Source: Roseivirga sp. (GTDB lineage: Bacteria; Bacteroidota; Bacteroidia; Cytophagales; Cyclobacteriaceae). Taken from it: a stretch of 64,000 nucleotides of DNA. Each line of letters begins with the position of its first letter. The first letter of the stretch is position 1. Of this stretch, positions 7,982 through 17,620 are shown piece after piece. The position numbers and the translations under genes are program-made. Under the pieces are notes generated by a model. That model saw nothing but the letters and a program-made list of their open reading frames with translations, was not told the DNA's origin and did not search any database. Location: the NCBI GenBank assembly GCA_021404565.1, contig JAAWWF010000002.1:186001-250000 (forward strand), given 5' to 3'.

Positions 7982-10885
7982 ATGGACTCAATTTCAGTGC
8001 AATGCAGGCTAATGCCCGACATAGAACAAACCGGAAATGAATATCTGCCCGGCCTCTATTACAATATTCTGGTTTCTGCCTGCAACGAGAAGGGAGTGGT
8101 TATACCCTGCACAGTAAAATTCAGGGCTACGGCCACCCTGAATGACCCGGTGCACAAAGTCAATGGTACCGACTGGACAGCGCCTGTAAAAAGCAGTATG
8201 CTGGGGAGCGTATTATGGAGTATTAATGCGCTGACCGATACCCTGCCGCCTCCTATTGAGGTGCAGGTAGATGCGGGAGGTACTACCCAAACTGTGACGG
8301 TACAACCAGCAGTGAACCTATTGGGAATGCTGCAAAAGCTCAGTATTAAGACCACAGATGACTGGTGTGGTTTTTTAAGTAAAGGCCATTCCGCCACGAA
8401 TTTGATGCGTTTTGCAGCATCGGCACTGTCGGCCTCGGTGACTGCCGTATATGAGGCGTTGATAAACTCTCCGTCAGAGGCTGATCTGACCTCACTTATG
8501 AAGGAAGGCTATGACCAGCAGTCGGGCATTTTCAGCCTGGGCGAGACAGCCAATACCGGGGCTGCCAACGTGGTGAGTTCGACCATTACGGCCGACAAGG
8601 CAAATGACATTTTCGCGTCATTGATGAAAGCAGTCGGAAATGATAGCGGCCATTACGGAGAGGCGGGAGCCGCAATGAAGTATTTCATAAAAGATGCATC
8701 ACAATTGTTTCAGCTTATGAAATTATTGCTGGAGCAGTCAGGCAGAGAGCTCAGGGATGTCTTTGACTGGATAGGCTTGGACATGCCATGGCAGGCAATA
8801 GGGGAGTCTCAACAGCTTTTGACGTCAGTCATCAAAACGCTGATCAAAGATATTAACGCTTCGAAAGCTTCTGTGGGAACCGACTGGGCTTCTGCCATTA
8901 ATTCTTTTAAGGCACTATATGGGCTTAACTCGTCACAACTGGGGGCTCAGATGAATGAACTGCTTCCCCTGGCACAGGGACTGCAAAAAACCTGGTCATC
9001 GCATTCGCCAGATTTTGCTCATAAGATCAATATTGATCACCGGCAGTTTGAATTGGGCTGGTTGGCCTGGCGGTTTACCCACTCCATGCCAAATGGAGGT
9101 GGTCCGCAAGACCTGATCAGGGACATTCTGAAAACACTCGACTTCAAAAGGTTTTCAAAGGCACTGAATGAGTTTTCGGCTGCTCTGGCCAGGTTGGGCC
9201 CTATGGAAGAGCTTCAGACAAACGTTAAACAGGTTCAGTCCTTTTTCTCAAAAGTGCTCAAGGGTGATACAGATGAAATCACTCAATTGCTCTCGGGAGG
9301 CCCCGGTTTAGAGGCGTTACAGGCGGCCCCCGGATTGCTCTACAAACTTATAGACAAGGTAGATGCCGGAGGAGAAACCCTGTCTGAGCTGGCCTTTGCC
9401 TGTATAGATTTAATTGATGCATTCCTGACAACTTCGGTGGAAATACCTTTTCTGAAGGCACTGAGCCCATGGTTGCATGCTGATGCACCGCCAGAGGCCG
9501 ATAATGCGGTTTGTTTTCTGGATCTGATGGTTTTAGGCATTGTGACTCCTGGTGTGGTGCTCTATAAATCGGCTACAGGCAGAACTCCATATACTGAAGA
9601 TGAACTGAAGTCAATACTGGGAGACACCTGGTCGTTGGCCAGTATTCCGGTGAGAAGTTTTGCCGGGCAGGTACTGGATACTTTACAATACCAGGCCCAA
9701 CCTGAAACACAGCAAACACAGCAAGGCGAGGGGACTGCCACCAACAGGAGTACAGAGGAAACAAACGACAACCGGGGAGCCAACAAAACCCGTGAAACCG
9801 ACAGTACGGGAAGTACGGATAAAAAACAGGAGACAGTGCAGGCGGATGACGCAGGAGGGAACCCTCCGAAACTGATGATGCCGTCACTGAACCTTCCGGA
9901 CCCACCGCCTCATTTTAAGGAGATCTGCGATGGTAGCAGCCTGTTCCTTGGCATTCTTACATCAGTCGGGGATGGAATAGCTGACATCATCAACCTGCTC
10001 TATGATGCTGAGGAGATTGCGGTGTCAGTAGCTGACTCTGGCAACAACCTGGAGTCAAAGGCAGCCAGTAAGCTTGATTTTATTGAAGTGGGAAAAGACT
10101 TTCTCGTATTGCTTATTGATACGCTGAATCTTGCTTGTAGTACCCTGTCAAACGTCATCCAAACCGTAGAGCTGTATGTGTTAAAAGAGGAAAAAGAATG
10201 GAAAGAAGTGGATGTCGGAGGTCCGAAAAAGCTGATTGCCTTTAACCCGGTGTTTCCCACCTGGATCGACTTAACAAAGTCCGGTTTTTTTCTTATTAGT
10301 GACTGGGCCTTTTTGATTGTCGATTTTATCTTAGAGCTGAATGAAGATGAGCAGCTTGGCGCTGGTGCTGCCGACTTTGAAATTTCAGGAGCTGCCTATA
10401 CCGAGGCTGATGCCCAGGCAACTACGGTGATTGAAGCGGCTGAGGATATTTATGCTATCGCTAACGGTGTATCTGGTTTTATTGTCAACCGGGCTACATT
10501 AGCGAATACGCTTCTTTATAATGACATCATTAACTCCAATGTAAAACCGATGGCTGAGAGCGTATTAAAGTTGATGGAGGCGGGCACCAAAGGAGATGGC
10601 CCTGAGGCTTCAAGCCAGGCTGATAAGATCGGGGCTGCCCTGAGCCCATGGCATGACTGGAACATCACCAAATTGGTCTGCGATCAGGTAAGTGGAGGAA
10701 GCCGAGAGCTGTCGGCTTTGAAAAAGCCAATCGGATTGATTCCGGAATATGGGGCAGAATTGGCTTTTGCCTGGGATTTGGGATGTATACTGGTAGCCGA
10801 TGCTACCAATGCCTTTAGTGTAGGTATCTCCATTTATCAATTCAATGAAACTTATCATCCAGTGGACCAGCAGGGTCAAAAATGA
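7982..10885 (+). CDS. Very large protein of unknown family (967 aa)
   Basis: No family recognised. No signal peptide. Residues 1-115 look like a beta-rich domain (YNILVSACNEKGVVIPCTVKF, alternating strands). A long mostly helical region (about 120-560) follows, then a low-complexity hydrophilic linker rich in Thr, Glu, Gln and Asn (about 570-625), a PPP-rich joint (LNLPDPPPHF) and a second helical region with several amphipathic or weakly hydrophobic segments to the end. The stop overlaps the start of the next gene by 4 bp (ATGA), so the two are translationally coupled and likely form a complex. Start ATG 7982 is the first in frame after an AT-rich leader. Confidence 0.75.
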   Translation: MDSISVQCRLMPDIEQTGNEYLPGLYYNILVSACNEKGVVIPCTVKFRATATLNDPVHKVNGTDWTAPVKSSMLGSVLWSINALTDTLPPPIEVQVDAGGTTQTVTVQPAVNLLGMLQKLSIKTTDDWCGFLSKGHSATNLMRFAASALSASVTAVYEALINSPSEADLTSLMKEGYDQQSGIFSLGETANTGAANVVSSTITADKANDIFASLMKAVGNDSGHYGEAGAAMKYFIKDASQLFQLMKLLLEQSGRELRDVFDWIGLDMPWQAIGESQQLLTSVIKTLIKDINASKASVGTDWASAINSFKALYGLNSSQLGAQMNELLPLAQGLQKTWSSHSPDFAHKINIDHRQFELGWLAWRFTHSMPNGGGPQDLIRDILKTLDFKRFSKALNEFSAALARLGPMEELQTNVKQVQSFFSKVLKGDTDEITQLLSGGPGLEALQAAPGLLYKLIDKVDAGGETLSELAFACIDLIDAFLTTSVEIPFLKALSPWLHADAPPEADNAVCFLDLMVLGIVTPGVVLYKSATGRTPYTEDELKSILGDTWSLASIPVRSFAGQVLDTLQYQAQPETQQTQQGEGTATNRSTEETNDNRGANKTRETDSTGSTDKKQETVQADDAGGNPPKLMMPSLNLPDPPPHFKEICDGSSLFLGILTSVGDGIADIINLLYDAEEIAVSVADSGNNLESKAASKLDFIEVGKDFLVLLIDTLNLACSTLSNVIQTVELYVLKEEKEWKEVDVGGPKKLIAFNPVFPTWIDLTKSGFFLISDWAFLIVDFILELNEDEQLGAGAADFEISGAAYTEADAQATTVIEAAEDIYAIANGVSGFIVNRATLANTLLYNDIINSNVKPMAESVLKLMEAGTKGDGPEASSQADKIGAALSPWHDWNITKLVCDQVSGGSRELSALKKPIGLIPEYGAELAFAWDLGCILVADATNAFSVGISIYQFNETYHPVDQQGQK

Positions 10886-13014
10886 TCGTACCGATGGAAA
10901 AAACTCAACTTTCAAACGCCACATTAGAGCTCGATGCAGCCAACAGTCTGAAGCTTGACTGGTCGCCAGAGGGGCTTTCATTCACCGGCTTTTCGCTTGA
11001 TACGGTATCCCTGGGGCTTGATGACTCCGGGGTAGGAGTAAAGGCTTCCGGAACTCTTTCTATGTCTGTTGATGGAATTACCTGTGCTGTACCAGCCAAC
11101 TGGATGGCAGGTTTGGGTGCAGGTAGCTTCAGTTGTGACCTGATATTGACAGGTAATATTGAAGTAACTACCGGGAGCAGCCAAACCCTGGTAAAACTCA
11201 GTAAGCTGACTACCTCGGTGATGGGCAATGCCCTTGGCTTAATGGACATAAGCCTGAACGTAGACTGTAAAGATCTGGATAATCTGACAGATTCTGTGAA
11301 GGCAGAGCTTGAGAAAGAGGAAACAGGACTTTTTAATAAGTTCTGGACCAGTCAGGTGACCAATGGGGCCCAGGTGTTGACCGATGATTTCAAAGACAAA
11401 ACCGCCTCTCTGGATTTCGAAGCTCTGAACCTTTCGGTCAGCAATGACATTATTGCCACCTCAGGTGGAAAGGGCTTAACCACAGAAAAATCTACTTTGA
11501 CGGGCAGTTTAACCTGTACCTGGAAGTACACGGGAGTTGCCCTTTCTTTGAAAGCCTCGATGACCTTTTTTGGAAAAGCTACATCAGTAAATGCCAGCAG
11601 CAACTCGGCAAGTGATCTGGCGAAACTCAGTACCTGGGTTACCACACAGGTTACTCAGCTATATCAGAATCCATCGCAAGATAGTGACTGGCTGGAAAAG
11701 GTGGAGGTTTTACTGCGTAGCCAGCAACTGGATGTGATCGACACTTTTAAAGAAAAAGGGTATATAAGTTGGATACCCGGGTACTTTACAGTTCAGGGGT
11801 TCGTATGTGAAAGCACCACTCTCTCTTTGACCGATAATGGGGTAGGCATAAAGGCCTCAGGAACCATTTCCATGAGTATTGATAAGATCGCCAGTACTGT
11901 ATCAGCCAATTGGATGACGGGACTGGGACAGGGGAGTTTTAGTTGTGAACTTGTATTGACCGGAAGTATTGAAATAAGCGCTTTGGGCACTCAGTCTACG
12001 GTAAACCTCAGTAAACTCACCGCTTCGGTCATGGGGAATGTCCTGAGCTTTTCTGACATGAGCTTCAAGATTGATAACAAAAATCTGAATAACCTGGCAG
12101 ATTCTGTAAGAACTGAACTTGAGAAGACGGAAAGAGGCCTGTTCAACAAGTTCTGGACCAGCCAGGTAACGAATAGTAAACAGGTGTTGACCTATGATTT
12201 CAAAGACAAAACGGCCTCTCTGGATTTCAACGCCCTGAACCTTGCGGTCAGCAACGATATTATTGCCGACTCAGGAGGAAAGGCCTTAATCACTGAAAAA
12301 TCTGTCATGACCGGAAGTTTGAGTTGTACCTGGAATTATTCAGGAGTGACCTTGTCTTTAAAGGCCTCGATGACCTTTTTTGGAAAAGCCACATCAGTAA
12401 ATGTCACCAGCAACTCAGCAAGTGACCTGTCAAAGCTGAGTACCTGGGTAGCCGCACAGGGCACTGACCTTTATAAACCTTTATCATACGACCGTGATTG
12501 GCTTAGAAGTATAGGCGTTTTTCTACATAGTAAGGGGCTCGATGTGGCTAAAACCTTCAAAGCCCAGGGGTATTCAGCGACTACTGCCAGTCAGGCGGTT
12601 GATGGGCCTTACCAGGGTTTGGCAGGGAAGGTTTTGGGTGAGTTGTATCTGGCCGGCTATGCTACCAATGACCTTTTGGATGCCATGAGATATGGAATAG
12701 GGCTGACTCCAAGGCTGTTTGCCAGTACTTTCAAAAATACTTTGCACTGGGGGTACAGGACTGTTGGTATCAGAATGAAGTCCGTGGGCTTTTCTGCCAT
12801 AGACATTGCCGAAGGGCTTAATCAATCGGTGTTTGCCTGCACCATGACAGATATAGCCAGGCTATTTCAACATCCTGAATACGGGTACATGGCAGATGAT
12901 TTTGATGGGGCATCAGGTGCACTTATCAATATTATAAAGTCCCATTTAAGTGGGGGTAAGAGCAAAGGAGGAGGAGGTTTTTTTAAAGGTCCTCCGGGCC
13001 CTAAGAAACCCTAG
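10882..13014 (+). CDS. Internally duplicated protein of unknown family (710 aa)
   Basis: Two ~265-residue copies of one beta-rich domain fill most of the protein (encoded by about 10972-11765 and 11779-12573). They share long matching segments such as GLFNKFWTSQVTN, FKDKTASLDF, LKASMTFFGKATSVN and a closing LD-V--TFK--GY. The last ~130 residues change to short helical repeats (GELYLAGYATNDLLDAMRYG, TVGIRMKSVGFSAIDIAEGL) and end in a Gly/Lys/Pro-rich tail (GGGGFFKGPPGPKKP). No signal peptide. It is translationally coupled to the 967-residue gene. The domain is unknown to me; a structural, pore-like or surface-binding role is conceivable but unsupported. Confidence 0.75.
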   Translation: MIVPMEKTQLSNATLELDAANSLKLDWSPEGLSFTGFSLDTVSLGLDDSGVGVKASGTLSMSVDGITCAVPANWMAGLGAGSFSCDLILTGNIEVTTGSSQTLVKLSKLTTSVMGNALGLMDISLNVDCKDLDNLTDSVKAELEKEETGLFNKFWTSQVTNGAQVLTDDFKDKTASLDFEALNLSVSNDIIATSGGKGLTTEKSTLTGSLTCTWKYTGVALSLKASMTFFGKATSVNASSNSASDLAKLSTWVTTQVTQLYQNPSQDSDWLEKVEVLLRSQQLDVIDTFKEKGYISWIPGYFTVQGFVCESTTLSLTDNGVGIKASGTISMSIDKIASTVSANWMTGLGQGSFSCELVLTGSIEISALGTQSTVNLSKLTASVMGNVLSFSDMSFKIDNKNLNNLADSVRTELEKTERGLFNKFWTSQVTNSKQVLTYDFKDKTASLDFNALNLAVSNDIIADSGGKALITEKSVMTGSLSCTWNYSGVTLSLKASMTFFGKATSVNVTSNSASDLSKLSTWVAAQGTDLYKPLSYDRDWLRSIGVFLHSKGLDVAKTFKAQGYSATTASQAVDGPYQGLAGKVLGELYLAGYATNDLLDAMRYGIGLTPRLFASTFKNTLHWGYRTVGIRMKSVGFSAIDIAEGLNQSVFACTMTDIARLFQHPEYGYMADDFDGASGALINIIKSHLSGGKSKGGGGFFKGPPGPKKP
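10972..12573 (+). repeat. Two ~795-bp direct repeats inside the 710-aa gene
   Basis: Unit 1 about 10972-11765, unit 2 about 11779-12573, same phase. Blocks of near-identical DNA are visible, for example the stretch around 11570 and its match around 12375 (ccttttttggaaaagc), and around 11341 and 12152 (ttctggaccag). Other stretches have diverged, which indicates a tandem domain duplication of moderate age. Confidence 0.85.
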
Positions 13015-13037
13015 TAGCAGACATTTTCATTATCTTG

Positions 13038-13068
13038 CTGAGCCTTCAGAAACGTTTCGCTTGCTCAG
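13038..13068. terminator. Putative bidirectional terminator between convergent genes
   Basis: CTGAGC at 13038-13043 pairs with GCTCAG at 13063-13068, with an inner palindrome GAAACGTTTC at 13049-13058. It lies between the stops of the 710-aa gene and the AsmA-like gene. The U tract is weak, so the call is modest. Confidence 0.4.
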
Positions 13069-13078
13069 GTTTTGAGAT

Positions 13079-16000
13079 TTATTGCCCTCTTCGCTTCTTC
13101 GACTTACCCAGTGAAATATCATAGTCGTCAGGGGTACCCTTGATATTAATATTAAGGAAACGGGTACGCTTGCTTTCATCCCTGTACTGTATGTCGTCTA
13201 CCTGGTCAGAGTTATCCTTGTTTTTGCGCGCAAAAAGCTTTTGTACACCAGCTCGGGCAATCACTTTAAGGGGAATACGTACATCATATTCCATTTGCAG
13301 ATCCAGACTTTGCTTGCCGGAAATCTCAAAGTAACCCAGGCTGGTGTTCAGGTTCATATTGGGTATGATCAGGTCTCCGTTTTTCAGGCTCAGGTCGTTC
13401 TTGAGCGTATCGAAGCGCACCAGATTAAGGTTTTTATCAGTAAAGTAATCTGACATAGCGCTGAAGGCCGAGAAGTTCTGAAGGCTGCCATTGAGTACTT
13501 CTATGTTCAGCTGAAGTTCTGAATCGTCAATGACAGGGATCAGGTCAGGGTGCATATGAATAGCACCCGTTAATGTGCCACTGAGCTTGCCATGAAGGTT
13601 ATCCGATACCAGCTGGTCTTGCCCGAAATTGTCAAACTTAAAAAGCAACTTGTCCAGGTCTATATTGTCCACCTCCATATTGGGGCTGAAATAGATGGAT
13701 TCAGGGTTACTGCCATTGAAGTAGCCGTTGAGGCGCATGGCACCACCGGCAGTTTTGAGGGCCATGGTATCTACATAGATATAGTGGTCGGTCTGCATAC
13801 GGCCCTGCAGCACAAAGTCATCGAGCAGGTAGCGGTGATAGTTCATATGCTCTATGTCAATATCAAAATTCATATTGGAGAAGGGCAACTCGAAAACATT
13901 AAAGCCTGCTTCGTGGTCAACTGAGCCGGTTTCTTCGTCTGGTGTGGCCGGCACATAGGCAAACAGCTGGTCGAAGTCGAGATGAGGGCTTTTGAGGGTA
14001 AAGGAGTGAACGTTGTCTGTATTTTCCTGGTTCAGGTACCAGGTAAGGTCGGTGGTGAACTCAGAGTTGCCCAGCTTTCCGCCAAAATCCCTGACTTCCA
14101 AATGGGTGCTGTCCATATAGAGGTTACCGGCAAATTCCCGGAAATGGATACCGTGTTCTGTCATTTCAGCTTCAACCTTGTCCAGCCTCAGGCTGACGGA
14201 TTTGAGCTTATGATCAAACTCCATATCGGTAATGCCATGAACTTTCAGGTTTTGGAATTCTTCGTGTCGGTAATCTTCCGGTACATAGTTTTCCCCGCCA
14301 TAGGAAAACAGATCGTGCAATTGAAGGTGAGAGGCGGTAAAATCAAAGTCAATACCGGTATGCCCTACAGGGTCTGCTGCAAACCACAGGTCGTAGTGCT
14401 CAAGTTTTCCGTTAAAATGAAAGTCACTCTTATCAATCATTCCAGTGAAATCAATCACCTTGAAGTCCATGGAATCAATGATGATATCGGCATTGAAGTC
14501 GTGTAGTTTGTGGGGATAATGGGTGAGTTCGGCCGTCAGCTCATTGATAAAAAACTCGCCTATCGGAAGGTTGGGCGATTCGGTAAAGGCCCTGGCGGTA
14601 CTGTTGAATTTAAAGCCCAATGAGAGGTTTTTGATTTGTTCGTCAAAGCCAACAGAGTCCGAAGTAGCCTGCGTCAACTCTTTGATATCGAAGAGGGCCG
14701 ACTGAATGTCCATATTCACATCCACAGGTAAATCCGTATGATGGATAATGGCGGGCAGGTCTGAAATACTGGCCGTTATGGATACATCCGAACCCCCGGT
14801 TTTAAGACTAAACTGATCGATGATGGCTTTGTGCCCGTCCATGGCCGCATGGATGTTGACATCGCGGAAGGGCAGGTGAAAGTCAGGACTGGTAAAGTTC
14901 AGGTCTTCTACCTTAAGCTCTGTATAGTAACTTTCATTGAGTCGTTCAATGGTTTTGGTAGGATCATTCAGGTCCACAATGTCATGAAAGTTCATATCCA
15001 GAGAAACCTTACCGCTAACATCTTCAAGGCTCTGCAGATTGAGAAAGTCGGCCAGAAAATCGAGGTTGAACTCAGAATTTACCTCCATTTGAATGTCTGG
15101 TGACTCGAAATTATCAATGGAAATGGCACCTTTGAAGGTACCCGTTTCAGGCCGTGCTGTAAAGTCCTCTATGGTCACCGACATGGTGGAAGGAGCGTTG
15201 AGTTCTCCATTGGTAAAATGTCCTTTAAAAAAGAGGTCATTCACCCCTTTGTCCACATCTGTATTTTCAATAAAAGCCTCTTCGCAGCCAAAGTCAACTT
15301 CGATATGTGGTGAAAGGCCAAAGGCAGCAGGGCCTTTTATGGAAGCATCGAAAAATACACTGCCTCCGTTTTCATAGCGACTGAGCAGGGGGGTATACTC
15401 ATCGGGTACAAAGGCCAGAAATAGGTCGAAGTTGGGTTTTTGACCCTTAAACCTTAAATCCAGGTCCAAGTCATTGGCCACATCTATGGCGCCCTCCATC
15501 ATAAAGGAGGCTTTTTCAATCAGCAATTCGGAAGGAGAGAAATCCAGAAAGCCTTTGTCCAGGTCGTAGTCAATACCGGTACTGAGCGAGAGGTGTTTGT
15601 CGTGTAAAAAAGAGGTGTCACCATCTATGATGAGGTTGAAGAGCATCTTGCTGTCAAAGTCAGCTTTGATGTGCTGGTCAGACATAGAGAAGCTGGACTT
15701 GATGTTTTCAATAAATACCTCGGCCAGAATATTATTTGCTTCATTGATCTTCAGCAGATCAATATTATTAAGCTCAATGGCCTGCAGGTTGAGGTGCATG
15801 GTACTCTCACTGGCAGGAGAGGGGGCTTCCTCTGCAGATTCACCAGTGAGTGCATTGGTCATATTAAAACTACCATCCTCGTGCTGAATAAGCTTTACAA
15901 AACCGTTGCTCAGCTTGATCTTTTTTACATCATAGGAGCCTTGTACGATAGACCAGAGGTCAAAACCTATATAGGCGTCTTCAATGTCAATAATCGCCTC

Positions 16001-16264
16001 ACTACCAGTGACTTTGTCTTCATATACCTGGGTATGCCGTAGGTCGATAGAAACATAGGGGAAGTTTTCAAAGGCAGAAATCCTGGTTTCTTCAATGGAC
16101 AATCTTCCCGGCACACCAGCATTAAACTCCTCCAGTGCCCTGGTGATCATTTCATCCTTTTTGAAGTGAATGAGCCCCACAACTGTGAGTATGAGCAGCC
16201 CGAAGAAGGATGCCAATCCGATGAATATTTTCTTCCAAATACTTCTTTTACCTGATTTTGACAT
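13079..16264 (-). CDS. AsmA-family protein
   Basis: 1061-residue protein with one N-terminal TM helix (IFIGLASFFGLLILTVVGLI) followed by the AsmA signature region (EEFNAGVPGRLSIEETRISAF) and a long repeating beta-strand body, ending with an AsmA_2-like C-terminal part (MNLNTSLGYFEISGKQSLDL). Family members are inner-membrane anchored and project a long groove into the periplasm; several homologues (AsmA/TamB/YhdP class) take part in lipid transport to, or assembly of, the outer membrane. Length fits Bacteroidota members. It is monocistronic, convergent with the upstream pair of large unknown genes and divergent from the small outer-membrane protein gene. Confidence 0.88.
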   Translation of the reverse strand: MSKSGKRSIWKKIFIGLASFFGLLILTVVGLIHFKKDEMITRALEEFNAGVPGRLSIEETRISAFENFPYVSIDLRHTQVYEDKVTGSEAIIDIEDAYIGFDLWSIVQGSYDVKKIKLSNGFVKLIQHEDGSFNMTNALTGESAEEAPSPASESTMHLNLQAIELNNIDLLKINEANNILAEVFIENIKSSFSMSDQHIKADFDSKMLFNLIIDGDTSFLHDKHLSLSTGIDYDLDKGFLDFSPSELLIEKASFMMEGAIDVANDLDLDLRFKGQKPNFDLFLAFVPDEYTPLLSRYENGGSVFFDASIKGPAAFGLSPHIEVDFGCEEAFIENTDVDKGVNDLFFKGHFTNGELNAPSTMSVTIEDFTARPETGTFKGAISIDNFESPDIQMEVNSEFNLDFLADFLNLQSLEDVSGKVSLDMNFHDIVDLNDPTKTIERLNESYYTELKVEDLNFTSPDFHLPFRDVNIHAAMDGHKAIIDQFSLKTGGSDVSITASISDLPAIIHHTDLPVDVNMDIQSALFDIKELTQATSDSVGFDEQIKNLSLGFKFNSTARAFTESPNLPIGEFFINELTAELTHYPHKLHDFNADIIIDSMDFKVIDFTGMIDKSDFHFNGKLEHYDLWFAADPVGHTGIDFDFTASHLQLHDLFSYGGENYVPEDYRHEEFQNLKVHGITDMEFDHKLKSVSLRLDKVEAEMTEHGIHFREFAGNLYMDSTHLEVRDFGGKLGNSEFTTDLTWYLNQENTDNVHSFTLKSPHLDFDQLFAYVPATPDEETGSVDHEAGFNVFELPFSNMNFDIDIEHMNYHRYLLDDFVLQGRMQTDHYIYVDTMALKTAGGAMRLNGYFNGSNPESIYFSPNMEVDNIDLDKLLFKFDNFGQDQLVSDNLHGKLSGTLTGAIHMHPDLIPVIDDSELQLNIEVLNGSLQNFSAFSAMSDYFTDKNLNLVRFDTLKNDLSLKNGDLIIPNMNLNTSLGYFEISGKQSLDLQMEYDVRIPLKVIARAGVQKLFARKNKDNSDQVDDIQYRDESKRTRFLNINIKGTPDDYDISLGKSKKRRGQ

Positions 16265-16460
16265 AAACGGGCATCTTGCTGGTCATCTATTAAAGGTTCT
16301 ATTGAGTAAATATATTGTGAAAAACTGTGAATTAAGCTGTTTGGTAACACATATCTATTGAACAAATTTTTAAGCAGGTCTTGGGGGGCGCGCCAGGTCA
16401 ATAAGTGGTTTGTGCAGCCCTGCTAAGTATAGGTTAGTCTTCTTTGTTAAAGGTCGTTGT

Positions 16461-16490
16461 TTAATTATTGCAACAATGTTGCGTTAATAA
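16461..16490. promoter_or_regulatory. Imperfect palindrome upstream of 16513 gene
   Basis: GCAAC-AAT-GTTGC forms the core (about 16470-16482), flanked by related AT arms (TTAATTATT on one side, GTTAATAA on the other). It sits about 30-50 bp before the ATG at 16513, a plausible operator position. Structure seen; role inferred. Confidence 0.3.
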
Positions 16491-16512
16491 TAAGCATGTA
16501 CGTACTTAGGGT

Positions 16513-17013
16513 ATGAATACAATTACCAAAACACTGTTAGTGAGCTTATTATTGTGTCTTGCAATTTCAAATGCACAGGCACAGGAAAGGAAGAAAGAGC
16601 TGGCCCTTACCGGTGGTTTTGCTACGAAAATAACCGACCCTATTGTCCCTGAACCGAGTCATGGTTTCCATTTGGGGGTAAACCTGTATAATCGCAATGC
16701 CGGCAAGTTTAGTGCTGATGCTCAATTTTCTTTGAATTACACTGCAGATAGACGAGGTTCTACCAATCGTTTGACTATCAATGCACTATACGGAGTACGC
16801 ATGTACTTTTCTTCCCTGGAGAATAATACACGGGTTTTTATGAACCTGCTGGCAGGCTTTGCTTTTAGAAATGAAACGGGCGATGATTTTACAGAGAACA
16901 TTCCAGACATCGGCTACTCGGGTGGGCTCTATCTGGAGAATGGCCGTTACTTATTTGGAGTCTCTGTAGATGCCCCAACCAATGTGATATTTAAGTTGGG
17001 CTACACTTTCTAG
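16513..17013 (+). CDS. Small outer-membrane beta-barrel-like protein
   Basis: 166 residues with a signal peptide (about 1-23, ending NAQAQ) and a mature part of alternating strands with aromatic and Gly ends (GFHLGVNLYNRNAGKF, LTINALYGVRMYF, RVFMNLLAGFAF, YSGGLYLENGRYLFGVSV), closing in KLGYTF, the typical C-terminal aromatic of an outer-membrane barrel. The length fits an eight-strand barrel of the OmpX/OmpW-like or OMP_b-brl class. Ligand unknown. It ends 6 bp from the convergent stop of the next gene. Confidence 0.72.
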   Translation: MNTITKTLLVSLLLCLAISNAQAQERKKELALTGGFATKITDPIVPEPSHGFHLGVNLYNRNAGKFSADAQFSLNYTADRRGSTNRLTINALYGVRMYFSSLENNTRVFMNLLAGFAFRNETGDDFTENIPDIGYSGGLYLENGRYLFGVSVDAPTNVIFKLGYTF

Positions 17014-17019
17014 CTACTG

Positions 17020-17493
17020 CTATTTCCTTTCGCCTTCAGGCCGGTAAATCACTACTTTTCGGCCTTCCTTGATCTTGTCTCTTAGGTTATAAGTTGAGGT
17101 TACTACGTATTTCATGCGGTTGAAATTCTGATGTGCTACCAGGACCTTGTGTCGCTCAATTACCTCTATTACCACGGCTACATGGCTTTTTCGGCCTCGT
17201 TTCCAGCTCATATAGAGTATATCTCCGGGCATGATCAGTTCTCTGCGCAGGTCCAGCTTTCTGTCCGAAAACCAGACAGGGCTACCTACGGCATAGTCCA
17301 TGGCAGCTCTTACAAAATCTGCACAAATACCGTTGCCAATTTTCTCACCCATTTTCATCTCTGTAAAATCGAGCATCTTTTGATTGGCTTTGGGTAGGGA
17401 GTCTTTTACTGAAAGGCCTTGAGGAGCTGAGGTCTGCTGACCGTAGAGGTAACAGGAGCTAAGCAGCAGCATGCTGATAAGGTATTTTGACAT
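17020..17493 (-). CDS. Secreted CHAP/NlpC-P60-like amidase domain protein
   Basis: 157 residues with a signal peptide (MSKYLISMLLLSSCYLYG; a Cys near its end could also make it a lipoprotein). The mature part shows the papain-like order of CHAP/NlpC enzymes: catalytic Cys in GNGICADFVRAAMDYA and His in GRKSHVAVVIEVIERH, with PGDILYMSW between them, a loop typical of these folds. Family members cleave cell-wall peptides or amide bonds. It is monocistronic. The exact subfamily is uncertain, and the third catalytic residue is not clear from sequence alone. Confidence 0.7.
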   Translation of the reverse strand: MSKYLISMLLLSSCYLYGQQTSAPQGLSVKDSLPKANQKMLDFTEMKMGEKIGNGICADFVRAAMDYAVGSPVWFSDRKLDLRRELIMPGDILYMSWKRGRKSHVAVVIEVIERHKVLVAHQNFNRMKYVVTSTYNLRDKIKEGRKVVIYRPEGERK

Positions 17494-17620
17494 ATTCCGG
17501 TTGGGTTTGCCCTATGAACGAGGAGGAAGGGGAGGTATTGTTTTACTGCTTTATATGCTTGTATGCGTTCATATGATTAAATCTCAGAGCGATTGGTGAA
17601 TTTCAGAGGACTTCAAAGTA

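Noticed and set aside
13140-16042. Many forward-strand open frames opposite the AsmA-like gene, up to 174 codons
   Set aside because: They mirror the codon structure of the long reverse-strand gene and show no domains, starts or spacing of real genes.
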